From Burkholderiales bacterium (GTDB taxonomy: Bacteria; Pseudomonadota; Gammaproteobacteria; Burkholderiales; JAEUOS01): a stretch of DNA of 26,406 nucleotides. The stretch spans positions 1-26,406 of the forward strand of contig CANGUJ010000009.1 in NCBI GenBank assembly GCA_947456845.1, written 5' to 3'. Positions 1 to 6,543 of the stretch are shown here, in pieces. How positions within the stretch are numbered: the stretch's first letter is position 1; each line of letters starts with the position of its first letter. The notes below the pieces were generated by a model. That model saw only the letters and a program-made list of their open reading frames with translations. It was not told the origin of the DNA and ran no database searches. The position numbers and the translations under genes were made by a program.

Positions 1-1
1 C

Positions 2-2443
2 CGCCCGGACCTGTCGGCCGAGTTCGACACATTCAACAATGCCACCGGTGCACTCGGCAGCGACGGAATACCGGACAACTACTTCCTGGTATCCAATCCC
101 CTGGGCCTGGAGGCGGCGCTCGACAAGCTCTTCATCAGCATATTGCAGGCGTCGGCAGCCTCGGCCGTGGCCGCCAACTCATCGAAGCTCCAGTTGGGAA
201 CACAGGTCTATCAGGCGGTATTCAATCCCACCGACTGGAGCGGCAAGCTGCTTGCCTTCTCCCTGGACAGCGCCACCGGCGTGCCGGCCGCCACGCCCGA
301 CTGGGACGGCGGTCAGGTCAGCCTCAACGCTTCGAGTATTTCACCCTCCAGCCGGGTGATCCTCACCTACAACAAGGGCGTGGCCGCGACCGCGCCAACA
401 GGCATTCCTTTCAGGTGGCCTGGCGACCCCGCCAATCCGACGACCTCCGAACTTACTGCCCAGCAGGTGGCGGCGTTGCGCACCAATCCCCTGACGGCCA
501 CCGGGGAACCCGTGCCCAGCCCCTACAGCGCCACGACCGATCCGGGCAACAAGCGGCTGCTCTACCTGCGCGGGGACGGCAGCAACGAGGGAACGGACAC
601 CACCAACTACCGGCGCCGCCCGACCTCCAAGCTGGGCGACATCATCAACTCCAATCCCAACTTCGTCGCGGCGCCGAGCGCCGGCAGGCCCGAGGCCACC
701 TATGCAACCTTCGCGGAAACCTACAAGAATCGCAAACCGGTTATCTACGTGGGGGCCAACGACGGCATGCTGCACGCCTTCAACGCCTGTCCGCCGGCAA
801 CCATCACGACCCGGCCGACCGGTTGCAATACCGGGGTGACCACGCCCGGCGCGGAGTTGCTCGCCTACATCCCGAGCAAGGTGTTCCCCAACCTGAGCAA
901 ACTCACCGCGCGCAGCTACTCGCACGAGTATTTTGTCGACGGCTCGCCGGCGTCCGGCGATGTCCAGATCGGCACGGCATGGAAGACCGTTCTGGTGGGA
1001 GGATTGAACCGCGGCGGCCAAGGCATTTACGCGCTCGACATCACCAACCCTGAAAACTTCACGGAAGCCAACGCCTCCAGCCTGGTGCTGTGGGAGTTCA
1101 CCGACAAGGATGATCCGGACCTGGGCTTCACCTTCGGCACGCCCGTCATTGCCAAGATGGCGAACGGCAAGTGGGCTGCCATCATAGGCGGTGGCTACAA
1201 CAACTCGCAGACATCGACGGATGATCCGTCCGAGACGAACTGCACCTCGGGCACCGGCACGACGCTCGATCCTTATCCGGCCGGCTGTTCCACCAGCCGC
1301 ACCGGCCATGCCTACGTGTTCGTCATCTTCATGAGCGGGCCCTCGGGCACCAATGGAACCTGGGTGCAGGGCACCGACTACATCAAGCTTTCCACCGCGG
1401 AGGGCAGCGTGGCCACGCCGAACGGCATCGCATCGCCGTTCGCCGCGGACACCAACGGGGATGGACTGACCGACGTGATCTACGCTGGCGACCTGAACGG
1501 CAACGTTTGGCGCTTCGCTGTGAGTAACGCAACCGCGACGGACTGGACGGCGTCCGGCGCGCGCCTGAAACTGTTCACGGCCAGGGACGCCTCGAACAAC
1601 CCGCAGCCGATCACCGCCGGCATGGAGGGCGCCCTGCATCCGAGCGGCACCGGGGTCATCATCTCCTTCGGGACCGGCAAGTACCTGGAAGCCAGCGACA
1701 TCAGTTCGGCAGACCCCCCCAGCTACCAGACCCAGACCTTGTACGGCATCTGGGACAAGGGTGACGGGTCGGCCGTGTCGGGACGCAGCGCACTAATGCA
1801 GCAATTGCTGCAGCCCGGCGTTACCACCAACCCGGTGACCAACGCCGACGGTTCGATCAGCCGCATCACAACCGCCCATGAACCCAACTACTCGACCACA
1901 GACAGGACCACGCCCGACAACACCAAATGGGACGGCGCCACCGGCGCGGATCAGATCAATGCGGTAAGCACGGCCCAGAGCACGCCTGCCCAGCGCGGCT
2001 GGTATCTCGACCTGTTCAATGGGCAGTCGACCGGGCTGCCCAAGGGTGAACGCATGATCTACGCGCCCATCCTCAAGAGCGGAATCCTGATTTTCTCCTC
2101 GCTTTGGCCCATCAATAACAGTTGCCTGGGCTCTACCGCCGGGGAAAACATCACGTTGCAGATCTCGACCGGGGGGCGTCCGGGGGCCTCGGTTTTCGAC
2201 TTGAACGCCAATGGGCTGGTCAACGCCGGCGACATGGTCAACGTTGGGACCACGTCCAACCCCATCATGGTCGCGGTGAGCTCGCGGCGGATCGCCGGTG
2301 GTTCGGCGCAGCCGCCCACGCTGATTGCCAAGGGCTCGCAGTTCGTCACCTTTCAGAACCCTACCGGTGGCACACTGGAGAGCCCGGTCATCAGGCTGCC
2401 TGGCCTGCCCGGCCGCGTCTCGTGGCGGGAAATCCTGTTCTGA
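2..2443 (+). CDS. pilY1: PilY1 family type IV pilus biogenesis protein, C-terminal part (5' end outside the window)
   Basis: The frame is open from the left edge, so only the last 813 residues are visible. PilY1 proteins usually exceed 1000 residues, and the N-terminal vWA-like region must lie upstream. The visible part is the C-terminal beta-propeller: YVGANDGMLHAFNA begins at base 746 and the blade motif YAGDLNGNVWRF follows a calcium-loop sequence DTNGDGLTD at 1448-1474. A second similar loop, DLNANGLVNAGD, is at 2198-2233. LGDIINSNPNF is typical of the family. PilY1 is a pilus tip or priming factor that acts with the minor pilins at the outer surface and sets the balance of extension and retraction through calcium. 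pilE follows 26 bases later, as in fimU-pilVWXY1E clusters. An RGD tripeptide lies at 569-577. The internal TTG at 143 is not a start, because the homologous sequence continues upstream of it. Confidence 0.93.
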   Translation, partial: RPDLSAEFDTFNNATGALGSDGIPDNYFLVSNPLGLEAALDKLFISILQASAASAVAANSSKLQLGTQVYQAVFNPTDWSGKLLAFSLDSATGVPAATPDWDGGQVSLNASSISPSSRVILTYNKGVAATAPTGIPFRWPGDPANPTTSELTAQQVAALRTNPLTATGEPVPSPYSATTDPGNKRLLYLRGDGSNEGTDTTNYRRRPTSKLGDIINSNPNFVAAPSAGRPEATYATFAETYKNRKPVIYVGANDGMLHAFNACPPATITTRPTGCNTGVTTPGAELLAYIPSKVFPNLSKLTARSYSHEYFVDGSPASGDVQIGTAWKTVLVGGLNRGGQGIYALDITNPENFTEANASSLVLWEFTDKDDPDLGFTFGTPVIAKMANGKWAAIIGGGYNNSQTSTDDPSETNCTSGTGTTLDPYPAGCSTSRTGHAYVFVIFMSGPSGTNGTWVQGTDYIKLSTAEGSVATPNGIASPFAADTNGDGLTDVIYAGDLNGNVWRFAVSNATATDWTASGARLKLFTARDASNNPQPITAGMEGALHPSGTGVIISFGTGKYLEASDISSADPPSYQTQTLYGIWDKGDGSAVSGRSALMQQLLQPGVTTNPVTNADGSISRITTAHEPNYSTTDRTTPDNTKWDGATGADQINAVSTAQSTPAQRGWYLDLFNGQSTGLPKGERMIYAPILKSGILIFSSLWPINNSCLGSTAGENITLQISTGGRPGASVFDLNANGLVNAGDMVNVGTTSNPIMVAVSSRRIAGGSAQPPTLIAKGSQFVTFQNPTGGTLESPVIRLPGLPGRVSWREILF

Positions 2444-2469
2444 TAATGCGTTTACGGAAGACCCAGACC

Positions 2470-2973
2470 ATGCCATTCTCGTCGCTCTCGCCGGCAGCAG
2501 GCAGCCGCCTCCGCACCCGCAGTCAGGGGTTCACCATCATCGAACTGATGATCGTGGTCGCCATCATCGGCCTCCTGGCCGGCATCGCCGTCCCTTCCTA
2601 CAAGGAGTACGTGAGCAAGAGCAAGCGGGCGGAGGCAAAGGCGGCCCTGGTCGCGGCGGCGGCCCGCCTGGAACGCTATTACAGCCTCAACAACTGCTAT
2701 CCAAGCGCATCCTGCGGCAGCGCGGCCGCCACCAACAGCGCCACTGCGCTCACCGCGGCCGGCATACAGGGCTACTCGGGCGAGAGTCCGACCAAGGCGA
2801 GTTACGACATCAGTCTGACATTCGCGGCCCAGACCTTCACTGTGACCGCCTCACCGAGACTGCCCCATACCGACGCGAAATGCGGCAACCTCACCCTGTC
2901 GAACACCGGGCGGAAATGGACGCAGAGCAACGGCACCACGGATGACGTAAGCCGCGTCGAGGGCTGCTGGTAG
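2470..2973 (+). CDS. pilE: Type IV minor pilin, PilE-like
   Basis: A 167-residue prepilin. I chose ATG 2470 because GGAAG (2456-2460) lies 9 bases before it; ATG 2446 is in frame but has a poorer ribosome site. The 20-residue leader ends in Gly20, followed by FTIIELMIVVAIIGLLAGIA. This is a class III (type IVa) signal: the prepilin peptidase PilD should cut after Gly20 and methylate Phe1 of the mature protein, and Glu5 is present. A hydrophobic alpha-1 helix is followed by the RAEAKAAL...LERYY segment usual in minor pilins next to pilY1. Two late cysteines (KCGNL and the terminal GCW) probably form the D-region disulfide. The position right after pilY1 supports a priming minor pilin rather than the major subunit. 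A GC-rich hairpin without a T run (2980-2996) follows the stop. Confidence 0.92.
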   Translation: MPFSSLSPAAGSRLRTRSQGFTIIELMIVVAIIGLLAGIAVPSYKEYVSKSKRAEAKAALVAAAARLERYYSLNNCYPSASCGSAAATNSATALTAAGIQGYSGESPTKASYDISLTFAAQTFTVTASPRLPHTDAKCGNLTLSNTGRKWTQSNGTTDDVSRVEGCW

Positions 2974-2979
2974 CCGGCC

Positions 2980-2996
2980 GGCGCCGAGCCGGCGCC
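2980..2996 (+). other. GC-rich hairpin after pilE
   Basis: GGCGCC (2980-2985) and GGCGCC (2991-2996) can form a 6-bp stem around a 5-base loop, directly after the pilE stop codon. There is no T tract, so it is not a clear intrinsic terminator. It may protect the pilus mRNA 3' end or be chance in GC-rich DNA. Confidence 0.3.
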
Positions 2997-3034
2997 ATCC
3001 TGCATGCGCCGGCCATCCGAAGGTGATTCGCGAG

Positions 3035-3721
3035 ATGGCTTCTGCGAATTTGTCCCCTGGGACGACCCTGGCGCTTGCGTTTTCGATTTCCCTCTTGGCG
3101 CATGGCCTCGTGCTGCAGGGCCTCGAGCCGCGCGCGCATCCGGCTGCAACCCGTACGTTTCGTGCCGACAAGCTTTCGGTGCGCCTGCCGTCGGACCGTG
3201 GCGCACCGCTTCCGCCGCTGATACTCGAGTCACGCCCCGCCGGGCGGGATGCCGGGCGCGACAATGTCCCCGGCATCGAGCCCAGCCCGGCGACAGCGCC
3301 GGAGGTAAAGGGTCCGGCCATCGGACTGGAAGAACGTGTCGCTCCTTTCGCACCCGCCTTTGAGCCCGCCCTGTACCTGAGGGCAGGCGAGGTCGACGTC
3401 GCCGCCCGACCGGTATCGGAGGAAGCCCTCGACCTCGTGCAACTGACCGGCAATCAGCCGGGGTTGTGGGTGATCCGGCTCTACATCGGCGCAGACGGCG
3501 CAGTCGATGAACTGGAGGTCGTGGACGGCCGCGGCGCGCCGGTCAATACGTCGGAACTGGTCAGATTCCTGCGCAAAGTCCGATTTACGCCAGCCCTCGC
3601 CCGGGAGCGGGCGGTCAAGAGCCAGAAGTTGCTTGAGTTCAGCTTTGAACCGGGCCCGATACCGCTGATGCCGGTGCTGACGCCGCCTCCCGCCCCAAGC
3701 CCTTCGGCAACGGGAAAGTAA
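3035..3721 (+). CDS. Membrane-anchored protein with TonB-like C-terminal domain
   Basis: A 228-residue protein. I prefer ATG 3035, because AAGGTG (3020-3025) is well spaced before it; GTG 3023 is the in-frame alternative. Residues about 9-28 form one N-terminal membrane helix (TTLALAFSISLLAHGLVL), as in TonB. A Pro/Ala/Arg-rich middle follows, then a C-terminal domain of about 80 residues with the TonB/TolA pattern: WVIRLYIGADGAVDELEV, G at the turn, and a late RFTPALA before a strand ending in LEFSFEP. TonB proteins link ExbB/ExbD energy to outer-membrane receptors, but no exbBD genes are present and the linker is short, so the partner is unknown. A pilus-related or general envelope role is possible from position only. 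The last 83 bases overlap the 3' end of ispH on the other strand. Confidence 0.72.
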   Translation: MASANLSPGTTLALAFSISLLAHGLVLQGLEPRAHPAATRTFRADKLSVRLPSDRGAPLPPLILESRPAGRDAGRDNVPGIEPSPATAPEVKGPAIGLEERVAPFAPAFEPALYLRAGEVDVAARPVSEEALDLVQLTGNQPGLWVIRLYIGADGAVDELEVVDGRGAPVNTSELVRFLRKVRFTPALARERAVKSQKLLEFSFEPGPIPLMPVLTPPPAPSPSATGK

Positions 3722-4622
3722 CGGTTTCCGCAATGCCTTCGAGCCGGCGCACCTTGCCAATCCCCAGGTGCGAAAGGCGCGCGATCACCTCCTGCACCAG
3801 CACCTCAGGCGCCGATGCGCCCGCCGTCAGCCCCACCCGCTTCTTGCCGGCCAGCCAGGCAGGATCAAGCTGGTCCGCGCGGTCGACCATGTAGGCTGGC
3901 GTGCCCATCGTCTCGGCCACTTCGCGCAGGCGATTCGAGTTTGAACTATTGGGCGAGCCGACGACGATGACGACATCTGCTTTGGGCGCCAGAAACTTCA
4001 CCGCGTCCTGGCGGTTTTGCGTGGCGTAGCAGATGTCATCCTTCTTGGGCCCGCGGATCAGGGGGAAGCGCGCCCTGAGCGCCTCGACGATCCTGGCCGC
4101 GTCATCGACCGAGAGCGTCGTCTGGGTCACATAAGCCAGCCCAGCCGGATCGCGCACTTGCAGGTGCGCGACGTCATCCACGGTTTCGACCAGGTACATG
4201 CCCTGGTCCGACTGCCCCATGGTTCCCTCCGCCTCGGGATGCCCCTTGTGTCCGATCATCACGATTTCGAGGCCTTCCTTGCGCATCTTGAGGACCTCGA
4301 TATGCACCTTGGTGACCAGCGGACAGGTCGCGTCGAACACTGTGAACCCGCGCCGCTGCGCCTCGCGGCGAACCGCCTGCGGCACACCATGGGCGCTGAA
4401 TATCAGCGTCGCACCTACCGGAACCAGTGATAAATCCTCGATGAACACCGCACCCTTGGCCTGCAGGTCCTCGACCACGAACTTGTTGTGCACGATCTCA
4501 TGACGCACATAGATCGGCGCCCCGTGCAGTTCAAGCGCGCGCTCGACGATGCCGATCGCGCGCTCCACACCGGCGCAGAAACCGCGCGGCTGAGCCAGTA
4601 AGACTTCCGAATCCTCTTGCAT
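3639..4622 (-). CDS. ispH: 4-hydroxy-3-methylbut-2-enyl diphosphate reductase
   Basis: 327 residues, slightly longer than the usual 310-320 because of an Ala/Ser/Pro-rich tail. It catalyses the last MEP-pathway step, reducing HMBPP to IPP and DMAPP, in the cytoplasm with an iron-sulfur cluster. The three cluster cysteines are present: Cys16 (RGFCAGV), Cys100 (DATCPLV) and Cys198 (DDICYATQNRQ). The substrate-binding His78 (AHG), His128 and Glu132 (HPEAEGTMGQ) and the SSNS motif (VVGSPNSSNS) are also present. It starts 20 bases after fkpB, the same order as in E. coli and many betaproteobacteria, so the two are probably one operon. Its 3' end overlaps the convergent TonB-like gene by 83 bases. 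The overlap falls in the non-conserved tail (after FPLPKGLG), so the catalytic core is not shared. Confidence 0.97.
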   Translation of the reverse strand: MQEDSEVLLAQPRGFCAGVERAIGIVERALELHGAPIYVRHEIVHNKFVVEDLQAKGAVFIEDLSLVPVGATLIFSAHGVPQAVRREAQRRGFTVFDATCPLVTKVHIEVLKMRKEGLEIVMIGHKGHPEAEGTMGQSDQGMYLVETVDDVAHLQVRDPAGLAYVTQTTLSVDDAARIVEALRARFPLIRGPKKDDICYATQNRQDAVKFLAPKADVVIVVGSPNSSNSNRLREVAETMGTPAYMVDRADQLDPAWLAGKKRVGLTAGASAPEVLVQEVIARLSHLGIGKVRRLEGIAETVTFPLPKGLGREAASAPASAVSGPVQS

Positions 4623-4642
4623 GCCTTCGGCCCCGCTCTTGA

Positions 4643-5083
4643 CTACATCACGCCGATGATCTCGGCTTCGAAAATGACGGTGCGCCCCGCCAGCGGATGA
4701 TTGAAGTCGAACACCGCGTGGCGTTCGGTCTTCTCCAGCAATGTGCCGGCAAACTCCGCGCCCGAAGCGTCGGTGAAGGCCACCTGCGCGCCGACGTCCT
4801 CGTCGAGTTCGCGCGGCAACGCGGACAATGCGATGCGCTGGATCAGGTCCGGGTTCTTCATGCCGAAACCGGCCTCAGGTTCAAGCGTGTAGGCGCGCCG
4901 CTCGCCCACCCGCATGCCGACCAGGCAGCGCTCGAGCGACTCCGCCAGCTGGCCGGCACCCAGCGCCAGGGTGGCGGGATTCATGCCGAAGGTGCTGACC
5001 GCCTCGGTCCCGTCAGGCAGGCACACGCGATAGCGCAGGGTGAGGTAGCTGTCCGGCGCCACGATTTGCGGGAGTTCATTCAT
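4643..5083 (-). CDS. fkpB: FKBP-type peptidyl-prolyl cis-trans isomerase (SlpA/FkpB)
   Basis: 146 residues, a cytoplasmic SlpA-type FKBP that acts as prolyl isomerase and chaperone. The FKBP half-strands (YLTLRYRVCLPDG, LEKTERHAVFDFNHPLAGRTVIFEAEI) flank the small insert-in-flap domain (about residues 70-120), which is typical of the SlpA/SlyD class and carries substrate binding. NHPLAGRTVIF is the family signature. There is no His-rich SlyD tail. It is the first gene of the fkpB-ispH pair. Only 46 bases separate its start from the divergent radC start, so both promoters must be packed into or overlap that gap. No clear Shine-Dalgarno sequence precedes the ATG. Confidence 0.93.
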   Translation of the reverse strand: MNELPQIVAPDSYLTLRYRVCLPDGTEAVSTFGMNPATLALGAGQLAESLERCLVGMRVGERRAYTLEPEAGFGMKNPDLIQRIALSALPRELDEDVGAQVAFTDASGAEFAGTLLEKTERHAVFDFNHPLAGRTVIFEAEIIGVM

Positions 5084-5129
5084 CGGCTATGCTTGTCGGA
5101 CGAATAATGACTGGAATTGTAAGCCAAGC

Positions 5130-5804
5130 ATGTCGATAACCCACTGGCCGGTCGAGGAGCGTCCGCGCGAGCGGCTGCTGCGCGCCGGCGCGGCTGCCCT
5201 CAGTGACGCGGAACTGCTGGCGATATTCCTGCGGGTCGGCGTCAAGGGTCAAAGTGCGGTTGACCTGGCGCGCCATCTCATCAAGCACTTCGGCGGACTC
5301 AACCGACTGTTCGGCGCCAGTCGCGACGAGATTGCATCCATCAACGGCATGGGGGACGCCAAATACGCCCAGCTTCAGGCGGTGTTCGAGATGACCCGCC
5401 GCGCCCTGAAAGAGCATCTGCAGGATGGCGCAAGCTTGTCATCCCCGCAGGCGGTCAAGGATTATCTGACCCTGAGCCTGGGACCGCTGCAACACGAGGT
5501 CTTTGTGGTGTTGTTCCTCGACGCACGCAATCGCCTCCTGGCCGCGGAGGAAATGTTTCGCGGCACACTTACACAAACGAGCGTCTATCCTCGCGAAGTC
5601 GCGAAGCGTGCGCTTACATTTAATGCGGCGGCGGCGATACTCGCACACAACCATCCGTCCGGCAACCCGGAACCGAGTCAGGCCGACCGCCTCCTGACAC
5701 GCACACTCAAGGAGGCACTGGCCCTGGTCGATGTCCAGGTGCTGGACCACATCATCATCGCCGGCCGCCAAACCCGGTCATTGGCCGAGCATGGCTTGAT
5801 CTAG
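5130..5804 (+). CDS. radC: RadC family JAB/MPN+ protein
   Basis: 224 residues, the normal RadC length. The N-terminal UPF0758 region opens with WPVEERPRERLL and carries a helix-hairpin-helix-like part (about residues 45-90, LNRLFGASRDEIASINGMGDAKYAQ). The C-terminal MPN+/JAMM domain has the metal motif HNHPSGNPEPSQAD (His173, His175, Asp186) and an upstream Glu in the QHEVFVVLFLD strand (Glu123). The name comes from an old, withdrawn link to DNA repair; the true activity of chromosomal RadC is not settled. It stands alone before the ribosomal protein pair and diverges from fkpB. No good Shine-Dalgarno sequence lies before ATG 5130, but the MSITHWPVEERPRERLL start matches the family. Confidence 0.94.
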   Translation: MSITHWPVEERPRERLLRAGAAALSDAELLAIFLRVGVKGQSAVDLARHLIKHFGGLNRLFGASRDEIASINGMGDAKYAQLQAVFEMTRRALKEHLQDGASLSSPQAVKDYLTLSLGPLQHEVFVVLFLDARNRLLAAEEMFRGTLTQTSVYPREVAKRALTFNAAAAILAHNHPSGNPEPSQADRLLTRTLKEALALVDVQVLDHIIIAGRQTRSLAEHGLI

Positions 5805-5831
5805 GCCCGTGTCGCGCCCCGCACGAAGTCC

Positions 5832-5860
5832 TTGAAATCCTTACGCTTTTGCAGCATAAT
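5832..5860 (+). promoter_or_regulatory. Sigma-70 promoter for rpmB-rpmG
   Basis: TTGAAA (5832-5837) and CATAAT (5855-5860) each match the consensus at 5 of 6 positions and are exactly 17 bases apart. It is the best promoter in the window, as expected for ribosomal protein genes. Transcription should begin near 5867, giving an untranslated leader of about 145 bases before rpmB. Confidence 0.75.
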
Positions 5861-5893
5861 TGAAAGCTTCGTCGAATTTCGACCATGCTTTCA
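5861..5893 (+). repeat. Nested inverted repeat at the rpmBG transcription start
   Basis: The outer arms TGAAAGC (5861-5867) and GCTTTCA (5887-5893) are perfect complements. Inside them, GTCGA (5871-5875) and TCGAC (5879-5883) form a second 5-bp stem around ATT. The element starts one base after the -10 box. It could be an operator covering the start site or, in part, a 5' hairpin of the transcript. The structure is seen directly; the role is inferred. Confidence 0.5.
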
Positions 5894-6013
5894 TGGCGCG
5901 CGCGCAGGGCAGGCGTTGTTGCTCTTTGCATCGGCGATTTATTCCGACCCGGGCGCATTCTCCTGGTAGTTCCCCCGGGGAGGTCATCAAATCCGCAACA
6001 GGAGTAATCACTC

Positions 6014-6247
6014 ATGGCAAAAGTCTGCCAAATCACGGGCAAGGGCCCGATGGTCGGGAACAATGTCTCCCACGCCAACAACAAGACCAAACGGCGTTTT
6101 CTTCCGAACCTGCAATACCGCCGGTTTTATGTCGAAAGCGAGAACCGCTGGGTGCGTCTGCGCGTTTCATCCGCGGGTCTGCGCATCATCGACAAGAACG
6201 GCATCGATTCCATGCTTGCCGACCTGCGCGCGCGCGGCGAAATCTGA
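6014..6247 (+). CDS. rpmB: 50S ribosomal protein L28
   Basis: 77 residues, the standard length of bacterial L28, a small basic protein of the large ribosomal subunit. It begins MAKVCQITGKGPMVGNNVSHANNKTKR, the conserved family start, followed by the RRFLPNLQYRRFYV segment. AGGAG (6000-6004) lies 9 bases before the ATG. It forms a two-gene operon with rpmG 18 bases downstream. The proteobacterial (cysteine-poor) form is seen: only one Cys, so no zinc ribbon. Transcription is expected from the promoter at 5832-5860 and should stop at the terminator at 6441-6471. Confidence 0.98.
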   Translation: MAKVCQITGKGPMVGNNVSHANNKTKRRFLPNLQYRRFYVESENRWVRLRVSSAGLRIIDKNGIDSMLADLRARGEI

Positions 6248-6265
6248 CCATAGGGAGCGACCATC

Positions 6266-6421
6266 ATGCGTGACAAGATCAAACTCGAGTCGACAGCCGG
6301 TACCGGTTTCTTCTACACCACCACCAAGAACAAGCGCACCACGCCTGAGAAGATCGAAATCAAGAAATTCGATCCGAAGGCGCGCAAGCATGTGATCTTT
6401 AAGGAAACCAAGATCAAGTAA
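6266..6421 (+). CDS. rpmG: 50S ribosomal protein L33
   Basis: 51 residues. The product begins MRDKIKLESTAGTGFFYTTT and ends in KHVIFKETKIK, a clear L33 of the zinc-free type, since it has no cysteines. A strong AGGGAG (6252-6257) lies 8 bases before the ATG. The gene is second in the rpmB-rpmG operon, the order found in most proteobacteria. A strong intrinsic terminator begins 20 bases after its stop. Confidence 0.97.
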   Translation: MRDKIKLESTAGTGFFYTTTKNKRTTPEKIEIKKFDPKARKHVIFKETKIK

Positions 6422-6440
6422 GCAGCCGACCCTGGCAAGA

Positions 6441-6471
6441 AAAAGGCCTCGCAATGCGAGGCCTTTTTTTT
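6441..6471 (+). terminator. Intrinsic terminator after rpmG, probably bidirectional
   Basis: GGCCTCGC (6445-6452) pairs with GCGAGGCC (6456-6463) around a 3-base loop, and the flanking AAAA and TTTT extend the stem. Eight T's (6464-6471) follow on the + strand. On the - strand the A-rich left side gives a shorter T run, so it can also end transcription of the convergent desaturase gene. Confidence 0.93.
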
Positions 6472-6475
6472 CATA

Positions 6476-6501
6476 CGCGTTGTTCATGCGCGTTGTTCAT
6501 G
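6476..6501. repeat. Perfect 13-bp tandem duplication
   Basis: CGCGTTGTTCATG occurs twice head to tail (6476-6488 and 6489-6501), followed by a degenerate third partial copy (TTTGTTCTTGCG). It lies in the gap between the rpmG terminator and the end of the desaturase gene. It looks like a slippage duplication with no obvious function. Confidence 0.8.
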
Positions 6502-6543
6502 CTTTGTTCTTGCGCCGGGCTACCCGATGCGCCTTGCCGTCAC

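Noticed and set aside
341..1639. Long open frame on the - strand across pilY1
   Set aside because: It is a GC-rich shadow of pilY1: no recognisable domain, Arg/Gly/Val-rich composition, and the + strand carries clear PilY1 motifs.
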